A stretch of 64,000 nucleotides of DNA, from NCBI GenBank assembly GCA_014549065.1, contig JACDOX010000001.1:396918-460917 (forward strand), in the 5' to 3' direction. Below the pieces are notes generated by a model. That model searched no databases, had not been told where the DNA came from, and saw only the letters and a program-made list of their open reading frames with translations. Positions 13,541 through 25,620 of this stretch are shown piece after piece. Source of the stretch: Cardinalis cardinalis (Eukaryota > Chordata > Aves > Passeriformes > Cardinalidae). The position numbers were made by a program, and so were the translations under genes. Each line of letters begins with the position of its first letter. The first letter of the stretch is position 1.

Positions 13541-16500
13541 TACCATCGCTCCACACCACACACAACTTAAAATCATCTGATTATTAGAATTTGTGGTCCA
13601 CACTCCATTTTATCCTTTATTTAATCTATCCCCAGATCACACATTTGTTTAAATGTTTTGGCTGGTTTACAAATCATGCAGCCATCTGCACAGTAGGTGT
13701 GACACCATTTTTTAGACAAAAGTTACATTACAAAACAACAAAGATAAAGTCATTTGAAATGCTTTGGTGTTTGTTATTCTGCCTGGTTTGCTTGGACCAA
13801 CTCTAAGAAATAAATAGAATTATCTGTGTAAATCGATGAACATCTATGAAAAACAACACCCAGCAGAATGCAGAGCTTGCTCCATTACCTACGTTAATAT
13901 CATGACAGCTGAGGAGAGATGACCTGGCCCACTTCTCATCTCTCCTGTACAGATGGCTATTAAAGAGAAAGTATCCCTTTTGTATGGTCCATGCAGAAAC
14001 CCTTTATGGGCTTTTCAAATAAGCCAGCATTGCCCACAGGAGAGTAGCTTCCTGTTAGTATTAAACAGCCCAGATTTTGCCTATTTTGTAACCCAGATCC
14101 TCATGAAATAAACCTACATTTTCCCAGATTTAACTCCAAATGCTGATTTTCCTGGGTCTTTCAATTACTTCTCATTTTGTAGACAAGATGACCAAGTTTT
14201 CTCTAACTTTTATATGACTTCTTGACAGATCTGCCTGTAAACAGCAGATTTCCAGGTATTCAAATTGTTTCCTGATGCTAGGAGGGTATGATCCCTCTCT
14301 TCACTATAAATTGACAATTTCAATTTTTTGCTACTCAAAGACCAATGAAAAAAAAAAGACTAACAAAAGGAAGTCTTCACCTCCTTCCTCCTCTAGAGTC
14401 TAGATCTATATCTTTGGATCTTTTTTCTCCAAATCTCAGCTAAGAGGGACTTTACAATATCAGATTTACTGTAGAGTGATCAAACTGACGTTCTGAAGAT
14501 TTATTACTTGAGGTCAACATGGTGCAACAAGCACTAGTTGCTCAGCACAGCTTTCTGCATAAGTGAAAGGAAAATCATGGGGTTTTAATGACCTTAGGCA
14601 TTAGACAAATAATAGAATGTGTGAATGCCACATGCTATTACAACCATACAAGAATTTTCTTGGGCTGATTTCCAGAAAGCTGATTGAGGTATTTCCTTTG
14701 TCTTGACATCAGTGATGTTGTACACACGTATCATAATGTACACTGCAAAAATGTGAGGAAAATAAGATGATTTATCTGTATAGGTTTATTATGCATGCAG
14801 TTAATACATGCATAATGCAAACATGCACATCCACACAACACACAAGCATATATTCATACCACTGTCTCTGAAAAAATTGAAAATCACGAGTTGCACCAAA
14901 ATGTGTCTTTACATCTTCTAATGGTTACATACTACTTGTTATTTTAAAACAAAACTGTAAAATTTCTTTGCAGAGAAATGTTAGATCGCATTTTCTATAT
15001 ACCGTTCTTTTTAAACTCCAATTGTTTCAGCATAGATTTGGTTACTTGGGATTTGGTGAAGTATTTATTTACTGGTGTAAACTAGAATTCCTCTAGTCAG
15101 CTGCAGGATTGCTTCATCCTGTTTTCCTATTTGCTTTCTAACTTTAGTGCTCAGTACCCTTTTTTTCCATTCCCTTCACTTCCTCCTCCTGCTCACACCT
15201 GCTTTCCTGCTCAATGCCACATAACATCCTTCACTCAGAGACAAACTCTCCACAACAGACAGCACAAAATGTATTTTATACATGATACTGAAAAGGTTAA
15301 AAAAAGAACAGTCTGTTTACTTATCAGAAATGACATAATTAGAAACTGTCAAAAAGTAAGGTTTCAAAAAGGTGNCGAATCCTTCCCCTTTGCTCCCCAA
15401 CTCTTCAGAGGGGCCGTGGTTCTTGCTATGACACTAGGGCTTGTTTTCTCCATCAACAAAAGTAGCAGCAAACTACAAAGATTGTGGCTGTTTCCCCTTT
15501 TATCATTCTCTTTGTCAGCCTGATCAGTCCTCAATGGTAAATGTGCTGCTCTGTTGTGCACAGCCAGCGGCTCGCAATTTGCTCACTATGTTTCATGAGA
15601 CAGTTGTTTGTGGCTGTTTGGAACACATTTACCTCTTTGGGGATTTATGCGCTAGTTGCAATGCCAACCTCCATAGTGATAGAAATTTCTTTCTAACTAA
15701 AATAGATAATTAGAAGCTGGTAATTATTGGTCAAGAATTATCAGAGTGAAAAAAATTAAGCTCTTCATAAATAGTTCTTGGCAATGTCATCTCTTTACAT
15801 TATCTCATGCCTAACAGCACTTCACTCAGAGCACTTACAAATTTACACTACTGCTGTTGAGCCCCATAATTATATATGGAGTAATTCCTTTCCCNAACTC
15901 CCTCAATTCTGAGCCATGCTGTATATGCATGTGTGCAAAATCCTAGGCAACTGCTGCAGCAAGTGTTTATTCTATTTACACCAAACTGCATCAGATACTA
16001 CAGATGTAAAGGAATCAGTTGAAGATGAAACAATGTTTAGCATGTCTGCTTAAAATAACAGTGAAAATAATAGGAGGAGCAGCAGAGTGCATCAAACAGA
16101 ACACAAACAATGGCAGACTCTTTTCACACTCTCTCAGGTCAAATGCCAACTGTAAACTATGTGATGAAAACAAAGGAATGCTCGAAAGCTTCTTTTCCAC
16201 AGACATCATGTACCCAGAAATAGAATTTTCTCAAAGAAAGCTGCTAAAAGTGCTATTCCACCCAGATAAAAAAGGTAGAAGAAAGACAACTGAAGAAACA
16301 CCATCTATGCCAACACTTTCTAAACCCATATGAAAGCTGGAAATTGTTTCACCCACAAATTTCAATACACACACCAACAGACAGGTCTTAATTTGGCAAT
16401 CATCCTTACAGTCATCCAAACAAAAGTACATGCCTACATCTAGGTCCAAAATAATGCCAAAACACAGGACCTATTTAAAAAAACCCATACTATGCCTTGC

Positions 16501-18943
16501 TTTCTGTCTGCTATTATCCCCTAGCCTAGCCTGACTCAGTGTGTAGTTTAAGCTAACACAGGCTCTGCTTGATGAAACACAGTGTCTGGAAATGTGTGGA
16601 CAGATCTGGCAACCAGAACTGTTGAACTTTAGCTCAGTTAATGCAAGCAAGGGATTCCACTTCTATGCCTCTTTGTCCTCACCCATTCAAAGGAAAAGGC
16701 TTACTGCACCATCCCATCATGAAGATGTTGGGAGGACTGGATTAAATGCTGCAGAACAGTTCTAAAATGGAAAGTTCTGGAAGTAGTAAATGTGTAGTTA
16801 CTAAAGGAAAGCTGCCCCTACAACATCTTTTTATTACATAACCTGTATAATGTAAATTGCATTGTTGTCAAAGATACTTAAGGTTACANTTCACTGGGTC
16901 ATCGGCAGATTTTATTTTCCATTAGGTGGCATAATCTTTCTTGTTGAATTGATTGAAATGTATAATAAAATCTGAAAAAATGCTATATACTCTCCTAANA
17001 AAGAAGAGTAAGAGGCTTTTCAAATAGCCTCTAATCCCTCTTCCCCTGCTAAATGTCTACTTGAGATTATATTTGATTAGACAAAAACACACACANACAT
17101 ACAACCTAAAAATACCTACCCTCAGTGGAGCTATTTTAGCCAACAAAGTAATTCCAGTTGCCTTATTTAAAAGCCTAAGTTTCACACCGGGGTTTTATAA
17201 GTATAGCTTTGCCTCAGTGACCTTCCACAATGCGACTTCTCTCTNTGGATGTTAGCGACATGAACTCAGTTTACATACTGGGATCACGTTCAAGGGACAC
17301 AGTGATGGATGGGACACCATCAACTNCTCCAGGGTTTCAAACTGCATCATGATGTTGAGCAGCAACTGTGTCCCTCAGCTGGCTGAGCATTATCTCTATC
17401 AGTGGTTCCCACTCATTTCTGAGTGGAGTTTGGCAGATGACTTTCTACCTTTCATATTTGCCCCATGTCCCAGGTACCTCCTCTTTTCTCTTTTCTCTGA
17501 ATTATGATTGTGGAGTCCTTCAGGTAAGAAGACACTAAACCCATCAATAGCCACAACACAGATAATGGGAATGTATTACTATGAGAGGAAATAACAGTTC
17601 CTGACACTATGCAATGATGTCTGTGAAGGCATGTATTGCCCATACATCTGATCCAGGGATTATCACACGATTTGACTTTTAACTCCTGCCTTGCCACATT
17701 AACTTCCCCTTCTCTTGCATTTAAACTCCTTCCTTTCTCTGTGTCTTCCTGAAGCTTGCTTACTTTCCTATTCCCAAAGAATCAAAGGCACTACATCCTG
17801 TTCTGCCAATCCCCTACTAGGAAATCAGGGCAAGAAGACCCATTTTATCAGATACATGTAAAAAAGGGAGGGACCAATGTCTTTAGGAAACCATATTTTT
17901 TTTGTTTGTTTAACGTGCTGTGTCAACAAGCCAATATTCACTCCAGTGCTTAATCTAATATATTTCTCAATCTACATATTGATACGCACGTAGGTGACTA
18001 CAGGTGTATATTACATATATTCACACAAATGTGTTTGTGTGCATGTTTTCTGTATTATGTATTAATTCTGTAACAATACCTACAGATGTACATAAACTGA
18101 GGCTGGTTAAAAACATCCTGATGTGACCCCTTGAACCTTTATTTCTAGACAGAACGTGTTCTTGGAAAAAGGCCTGTGAACAATGATATAAATTAAAGGG
18201 GANGGGGGAGAGTGAAATTAGAAAGATAGCTAAGGAAAAAAATCCAATTAGTGGTGAGAAGACTAACAGAATCGGAGATCAGAAATTATTTTTCCTTGGG
18301 CTTCGATTCCGAGGTCACATTCAAAACTCTCCAGAACGCTGATATTCCTTTCACTCCACCCCAACACAAAATCCCCTCGCATTTGCTTAATCGAGGCTAC
18401 ATCATTAGGAGCTGCACTGTTAAGTCTGGCAGTGCAGATAAGAATCTTCCACTGAACACAGATTACCACACGCATGACCGGCAAATCTCCCTGCATGTTT
18501 TGCAAGCTCCTTTATTTCACTGGGAAGATTTTATATTAAGCACATTTAAATCTGTGTCACTATGGTTATGTCATGAAGTAATATCATGCATGATTAGATA
18601 GAACAGAGACAAAACAATTAAATATTTTTTAAAAATATTCTCCTTCTCATTCAACCTTATCCAGCTTTAAGAAATTAAACACAGGCAGTTAATAGCTCAG
18701 TTTAAGAAAATATGTCTTTTCAGAACTGCAGGCTGAAGCCAGCTAAATGGATTTGTCCTGCTTTACTGACTCTCCCCCCATTTTGATCCTCCCATTCTGA
18801 CTCTTTAATAAAACTCATCCAGAAAATAAAGGGAAAAATAAATCTGAGTATTTAATGAAATAAGTGAGCTCCTATTCTTTAACTGTGAGGCAACTGGGAA
18901 GAGGGTGGCAAGCAAACACATAATCAATTCCAGCATCATCCCT

Positions 18944-18975
18944 TATTCCCCATCAAGTATATTCCCCATCAAGTT
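18944..18975. repeat. 16-bp tandem duplication
   Basis: tattccccatcaagta is followed directly by tattccccatcaagtt. Confidence 0.9.
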
Positions 18976-20444
18976 TCAGCATCACTATATGCTACAATTA
19001 AGAACATTTCAAACACTGGACTCAAATAAAACAACAGAAATGGTGAATTCTNTTGTTAGTAGTACCCTACTTTTAAATTCCATTACTGACACAGATTGAA
19101 CACTCTGAAGCAGCTCAAATTATCTTCTACCCAAAACCACAGGATATCAAAACTAAGGCTTAACCGAACAGGCAAATGGCTTGTCTCCTTTACAAAACAA
19201 GTTTGTCATTTTCATTTGTTCATTTTTATGAAAAACGTAAAATGTTTATGCTCTAAATGTGTAACAACTTAAATAAAGTATCCACAGAAATGGGCCATTA
19301 AGTTTTGGNGGATAACTTTCTTTTACAGTGCAGCCAAATTGCTAAGTGTTCATGGAAGAAATCTGCATGTTACCTCGAAAGAAAAAAAAAATTACCACCA
19401 AAAATTCNTTTCTGTTGGATAAATAATTGCCAGCTTCTATACCATATTTTTTGGTCTGTGCTTTGTAAGATTTTCTGCTATTTTAGCAAGAAAACCAGAG
19501 TAAGAGAAGCAGTAAAAAAAATCAGTGGTATCCATCCCTGTTTTGAAAAGCAAAATTCAGAAAAAAAGACAAAAAAAAAGCCAGGAGACAATCCTGGCAA
19601 TGTTATCTTATTAGTGAGCAAATGATGTGCTTGATAAATTTAATTGGCTGATAGAAGTCTTAGTGCTATTACTGANTAGTTACCAAATTGAAAACATTAT
19701 GGGTAAACCTGGGGGAATCAGCAAATAATAGGAAAATATGAATATCAAAGAAAAAGCAGCTTTTGTTTTATTCCAATTTACAACTGTAACAGCTTTGTAA
19801 ACATCAGGATTCAGGAATTCTAAAAGAATTTTTTTTAAATGCTTGTACCTTAAAGAGTGTATTTCATTACCCTATACTACCAATTCCTTACTTTTTCAAA
19901 TAATTTATAGGATTTAATTGTATACAGATACACTCAGGATTTTTTCCAGACTGCTCAAACATAACAAACAATACTATTATATGGCCATTTGAATTATTTA
20001 TGTTTCCTAATGACAAAAACTCACCAGTTTTGATTTTGGTACTGAGGTGCTTGAGAAGTACACAGTAGTGTCATTACCATAATAACTTCTGAAATTAAAA
20101 CCTGTCTAAAACTCTACGGAAAGCTAACATCCAGTTCATTAACCATTCCTGTTAGTTTGTTTTCAATAATGCAAAAATGATTAGAAGTTTAATTTGCTAA
20201 TCACCTGTGTTTTGACTGGCAGTGGATATATAATTCTCTGCAGAAGTCTAAACTAGCCCTTGCAGAAAATAAAATATGCTAATGCTTTATCAANTCTAAT
20301 AATATGAATAAAAAAATCAATCATGCCTAGGTTAATCATTGATGGATCCACAATTAATTTCTCCTTAACTCTGTTTAATTTTAGAGACAATGGTGATAAT
20401 GAGTAAGAAAAATGGCCTTTTGTCTTTGAGAAATTTTAGTGCTC

Positions 20445-20450
20445 ACTTAC
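20445..20450 (-). other. ZNF521: Splice donor of the 85-bp ZNF521 exon
   Basis: The minus strand reads ATTG followed by GTAAGT, a full consensus donor. It splits the next codon after its first base (G), as needed for the Asp that follows HMI in the family. Confidence 0.94.
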
Positions 20451-20535
20451 CAATCATGTGGTTTGCAACATGAACTTGGATATCCCACTCATTGTAGAAA
20501 ACCATCTGACACTTGATGCACTGGTAGGTCTTCTT
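20451..20535 (-). CDS. ZNF521: ZNF521 85-bp exon carrying one C2H2 finger (exon 5 in human numbering)
   Basis: Read on the minus strand, the exon opens with KKTYQCIKCQMVF and ends ...VHVANHMI plus the first base of the next codon. It therefore encodes one complete C2H2 finger, the first of the C-terminal finger group that in the known protein contributes to EBF interaction. The acceptor is a T-rich tract ending in TAG at 20536-20550, and the donor is GTAAGT at 20445-20450. The large exon ends on a complete codon and this exon starts on one, so the two join in frame. It ends in phase 1, as expected for the following Asp codon. The exon is too short to appear as a long open frame and was found by its protein resemblance. 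The following exons, with the last three fingers and the stop codon, were not found in the remaining 20.4 kb, so they should lie beyond the left edge. Confidence 0.95.
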
Positions 20536-20550
20536 CTAAAGAAACAAGGG
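20536..20550 (-). other. ZNF521: Splice acceptor of the 85-bp ZNF521 exon
   Basis: The minus strand reads cccttgtttctttag immediately before AAGAAGACC. AG is at 20536-20537. The pyrimidine tract is T-rich and interrupted only by single G bases. Confidence 0.93.
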
Positions 20551-23500
20551 TAGATAAAATTTACTCAAACATACAATTATAATAATTTCATTATAACTCA
20601 AAATACCAAGTTCACAGTAGTCATTTAAAGCTCTCCATCAATGCTTTCATTAAGGCTTAATTATTAATATTAAAACANTAACACTCTGCAGGTTATGTAG
20701 TACCTTTCATTTGAGTTTTCTGAAACTTGGTAGAGATTGTTGTCAACTTCCTAACTACATGAACACATTATTGCTAAAATGTCAGTTTCACACTCATGGA
20801 AGGCAAAATGGAATGTGGATATATGGGATGTAAGCCAAACAACACTGAAATCAATGTGGATCCTTCTTTTACACCAGTGGATTAGATCCACCACAGAACA
20901 AGGAAGACTGCAGGAAAAGAATACAGAAATGAGAAATATGCTTCTCTCATTTTCAGTGGAGCTGCAGAATCTCCTCTGTACCACACATTTTAAATGATCC
21001 ATCAGGCTGCCATTTTTCAAGGAAAAACTTCCCAGCTAGTCTGGACAAAAAGCCTGTATATCAGGGCATTTGCTTCAATATCTATTGGCAAGCCTGTACT
21101 AAAACTGGGAAGCTTGACTGGAAACTAGCCAGAGACCATGCCTTCTGGCCACATTAGATTGGGCTTGACTTACTTAAAACTCATGGTGTATACAGCTCAA
21201 ATTTCATTATAAACCAGGAAATGCATTACTCTGCTCAATTCGGCGCACAGAACATGTTTTTCACTTCTGTCTTGGTGTCTTTCAAAAAAGATCTGCTCTT
21301 TCACTTTTCTACAAGGTATATAACTTATCACATTTCAACATCCTAAAAATGTAACTGCATTTTCTCTTATTATTTTTCTTGATCTGAATTGGCCAGAGAG
21401 TTGATATTGGAAAGCATTGTTTTAAAAGTGAAAACTAAGAGTGAATTCAAAGTAAAGTTATTTTTTCCCACATAAGACTTTAAATCTGCAGTTATCCAGG
21501 CATCTAATGAGACAAGCCAGATTTATAACATTATTCAACTGCATAATTGTAGTATCAAGGACTCAAGTCCTAAGGTAACAGTCCTGAAGAGCTCAATTCT
21601 TGTTTTGAAGATGCAATATTGTCAAGGTAAGCCCTGAACTGCCACATCAAGGCAGTAACTCAAGAGACACAGATCTTTCTGTACAGCCACAGGCACCTTG
21701 CCTACATCAGCAAAAAGAAGAAGAAAAAACCACAGAAAAACACATATTTTTTAAAGAATGTAAAGTCACAAGAAGCTGGCACAGATGTATTAAATTGCAG
21801 ATTTCCCATGTATTAGTTGGAGAAGAAATAGGGTTCACTGGATAACGTGCATCAAAAATACAGCCTCTCTTGTATATATTTAACTTGTGAAGTGTTTTAT
21901 GCAGCTGGTATTATCAATTATATTTTTAAAAGGTATTGGATTTTTTTTTACCTGACTCCAAACAGTAATAAAAACTTGCTGGATTTTCCATCACCATCTA
22001 AATTTAGGTGCCCTGTCCCAGACAGATAAAGTGGCCATCTATTAAGTATCTTTCTACTTCAAGCCTGTAGGCAGGAATATAAAGAATTTCAAACATATGT
22101 TGTTTTGCCTTACCAAGTTAACTGAAAAATTAGTGACTAATCCAAGTCAACTCTGAAATTAAGTGTTCCTGTGGGCTCCTCTNTACAAATCTCCCATTGC
22201 TTCACATACACAGAGGATATTTTAATTTTCTCTATGACAATAAAATGTGCTGCNTCTCTTCACGGGGGGAACAATGATAAGCCTTTTTTGCTGTTTTTCA
22301 TTTAAATGAACCTTAATTTTTCAAAAGTTAACCAAGTTGAATCATTATGTAGACAACCAAAAATCAATGGACACCAAGAAACCAAGTCTGCTTTGACTTA
22401 GTGTTACTGTTACTATTTGTAAAGCCAGCTGTTTTTAAAGATAAAATACTTTTTCTCTTTTTTCGTTCTTGTGCCAATTCTGGTGTCATTGGTAGAAAAT
22501 CAGATTCAGTCCAGGAATTTCCTGTTATATGTTGGTTAATTTAACCTTACTGCACTACATCTAGATCTAGCAAAGACCTCTAAATAATGACAGTCAAAAT
22601 CAACCATTTATTATGCTAAGCTCTTTACAAGATGCTTTTTGATGCTGACATATAGAACAACAATATTGCATAAATAACAATCACTCTCCCTTTTTTAAAA
22701 ACATTGTTTCCCTTTAGAACTAGTTAGAAAATATTTCTTACTCCCTGATGACTGCCACTATGTATTGTTTATTAGCATACCCCTAGCATTATTCCTGATA
22801 TGTGACTTTGTTGAAAAACAAAGAAACATAAATGTAATGGCTGGTCTTTTCTCTTGTTAGCAGAGCAATGCAGAGTGCATGTCAAGAATTGTCAGCAAAA
22901 TTATGACTGATATACATAAAGACAACACATACAAAGGTTGGGGAGTTTTTGAAGTCAAATGCTAAAAAGTAAAGTGATTTGACAACAACAAAAAATAATA
23001 ATTTACTAGCACTTACTAGCCTGTTCAAAATGATCTGACATATTTGCAGAATCACACACAGAGTTTTTCTTTTTATCATGAAGAGAAGATTGTTTTTGTG
23101 ACTGCTGCTTGATCAAGCACTAGTTCTTTTTTGTTTCCAAGCATACTCTAAAATGTTGACATCAACTTTTATTAGCTCAATAAACACTCATCTCAAAGTG
23201 TCTAAACTTGTGCATGATTAAGTTTTCATTTTAAAAGCATACTCAGTAAATTCCATTTACTCCTAGATTTTCAAAGCGATCAAACCCAGTCATTTTAACA
23301 CCATGTTGAACAAAACCCACATACTTATTTCCATATGTTTCACATTCTAAGGAAGTCTTTGTTTGCTGCAAGTTGCACATTAGTCTCACAAGCTTTGTCA
23401 GAACCACGGGACTCATAACTGCTCACAGGGAATTCCTGGGTCCTGATGTGCTTCATGGCTGATCCCAATTCCCTACTAGGGTGAGATCTGGGGGGAGACC

Positions 23501-24268
23501 CAGCCCCTCCTCACACTGTGTTCCCAAAAAGAGGAAACTTGGGGGAATAAGACAGAAAAGAACCCTGAGGTATTGCAGCTCCATGCCCCTTGCCTGGATA
23601 GGAAGGAAAGAAGCCTTGCAGCACTTGTGTGACACACCACAGAAGAAGAANTGGACTGTGACTCAAGGAGGCATTCAAATTTCTCTCGAGTATCTCCAGC
23701 CTTTGCAGTGCAAGATGACTCTAAACAGAAAGGAGCTCAGGGCTGTGACAGCCATCCTTCCCTCGTCCTGCTGCAGCTGTTTGCAGCAGGGAAGTCTGGC
23801 TGTGCTCCTTTGCCCCTCTGCCCAAGCCACCAGCGTGTGGAGGACTCAGCAGGACTGAGCAGGCGCCCAGGCTCTGCTACTCCAGCCCATTGCCCTCAGC
23901 ATATCCATTCCACACAATGAAGAGTGGTCAGTTAAGGGCACTTACTCCCTAACCTGCCACAGCTGCTTTTCCCAAAGGATACCTGTCAGTCTCCTGAGGA
24001 GACAGAAGAATGACAATATTGTCATTTTTCCCTACAAACACAGAAAAAAAGCTGACACATATTTCCTGTAAGAGAGTAATTTTAAATCAGCAAGGGTGGG
24101 CCACAGAATGCTCTTGCCAGTACATTCCTGTATGGACTCAGACAGGACCAGTCCAGTAAATGGAGAAAATGCAACGTGTTCTAAACTGTGCTGTCTTGAA
24201 AAACTCCCAAGGATTTGTTCCAGAGGAGACAGGCACATGTGATTAAGAACGTGGTTTAACTTTTCCCT

Positions 24269-24289
24269 ATTATTATTATTGTTATTATC
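24269..24289. repeat. (TAT)n simple repeat
   Basis: Six to seven TAT units with one TTG interruption. Confidence 0.85.
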
Positions 24290-24959
24290 ACCTAATCTTT
24301 TAATAAAAACTCTCCAATCAGCAAGCCCATAATCCTTCACTGAACCCCCTCCTGTCAAGAACCTAAGAGCCAATTTGNCTCCTCCATGCTGAGTGTAAAT
24401 CTGAGGCCCAAGTCATTCCTGGGGCCATTCAAAATCACGGTGGAAGAATAACNGCTTGGACAAATGTCTCACAAGACCATTGGGTGCCTGTTGCATTCCT
24501 GTTTTCACAACATTTTAAAGGCTTCCAGCATTCAAATCTTCCCTGTGACTTCATTTAAAGACCTCTGGATTGGGCATATGCATGTGTCTCCCTAACCTTT
24601 TGAATAATTAATGCCACCTAGACCTTTAAATATTGTCCCAATCCTCACTTACCTTTCTGCAGTTTTCTGAATTTCTTTTCTATAAAGGTGCCTAGTGTGT
24701 CCATGTCATGCGAAATGAGACTTTGCTGCTTTAATAAACAGTCCAGGAATACAAACTTTCAATTGGTACTTCAAATCTGTGAACAGAATTTTATTTGCTT
24801 TGCTTTTATAAATAAAGCAAAACAACTAATAACAACACTGCTAGAGGATTTACTGTTCTATTCAGAAGTNCTTCAAAAGTATGCAGAAAATACTTCTGTG
24901 TAGACTTTTGCGCCCTCTGACTGTCTGAGGTACTGATACATTCTTTTTTTTCTGCTCCC

Positions 24960-25620
24960 TAGCCTCATTATACTGCCTGAAAATGAACTGCATATGCTAC
25001 TTATTGGCTCATGCTCCACCTCCTTGTCAAAATCATTCAGTATTTTATCACTTGCCTATTTTGTTCTGACATTTCCCCAGTTTTGTACTATCAGGGAATT
25101 TCATCACCTTACCACTTATTCTTTCTTCCAGCCTACTGATATGCTGCATAAGTTCAACAAAATTGGTGCAAATAATGATTCTTAAGGCTTTCCATTATTT
25201 ACACCCCTCCAAACCAACCTGCTTCAATTCACAAGACTCTCATGCTTTCTGTACCCAAGATTGTGTTTCTTTTCTTTTTTAATCAAAGAAGGTATCTCTC
25301 CCTACGCTGTACTTATTCACCCAACAGATTAGTCTTTTGTGCTATACCATTTCAAAAGCTTTGCTAAAATCCTAGTAAATCATGTTTATAGGCTTCTCTG
25401 TCAGCACTTGTGGCTATTCTCTAAAAATACTCTTTATTGAAAATTTTAAGCATGATCCTCCCTCTGTGAATCTTTGCCCTCCATCCTTCATTAAATCCAA
25501 ACTTTCTTCTATCGTGTCTTTGATTAGCCTTCCTCTTCTGTTCCTCACTGTTTAAATCAAGCTCACAAACCAGTAACTTCATGTATAAGCCATATATTCC
25601 CTGTTAAATGTTTGTTTCGT
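24960..25620 (-). mobile_element. Decayed CR1-type LINE fragment with readable reverse-transcriptase blocks
   Basis: Minus-strand translation shows remnants of non-LTR reverse-transcriptase motifs in correct order. A YRPVSL-like block sits at about 25552-25575 and a LIKDTI block at 25510-25527. RFTEGGSCLKF at 25441-25473 corresponds to GFxKGxSCLTN. IY*DFSKAFEM at 25348-25380 corresponds to YLDFSKAFDT. A PQGSVLGPILFN-like block lies at 25152-25187. KFPDSTKLG at 25075-25101 corresponds to the catalytic FADDTKLG box. The SCL and DFSKAF blocks are in frame with each other at family-typical spacing. Stops, two frame changes between later blocks, and loss of one catalytic Asp (FADD became FPDS) show the copy is dead. 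The outer limits are estimates. Confidence 0.82.

Larger units (their letters stand above)
1..20450 (-). other. ZNF521: ZNF521 intron downstream of the 85-bp exon (partial)
   Basis: This is A+T-rich intron sequence continuing past the left edge. No coding exon was found in it; I looked for the expected C-terminal peptides (HECKLC, CPVCFTVF, CPQKFFF) on the minus strand. It contains simple repeats, one MIR-like fragment, a pair of related 110-bp sequences at 12.1 and 13.4 kb, and a CpG-rich patch at 12.25-12.52 kb. The longer open frames here (up to 130 codons) show no recognisable domain and are crossed by other frames. In the stretches between the listed sub-features I see nothing specific. 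Confidence 0.85.

Noticed and set aside
1..20450. Search for the last ZNF521 coding exons
   Set aside because: None of the expected C-terminal finger peptides was found on the minus strand. They probably lie beyond the left edge, although a by-eye scan could miss a short exon.
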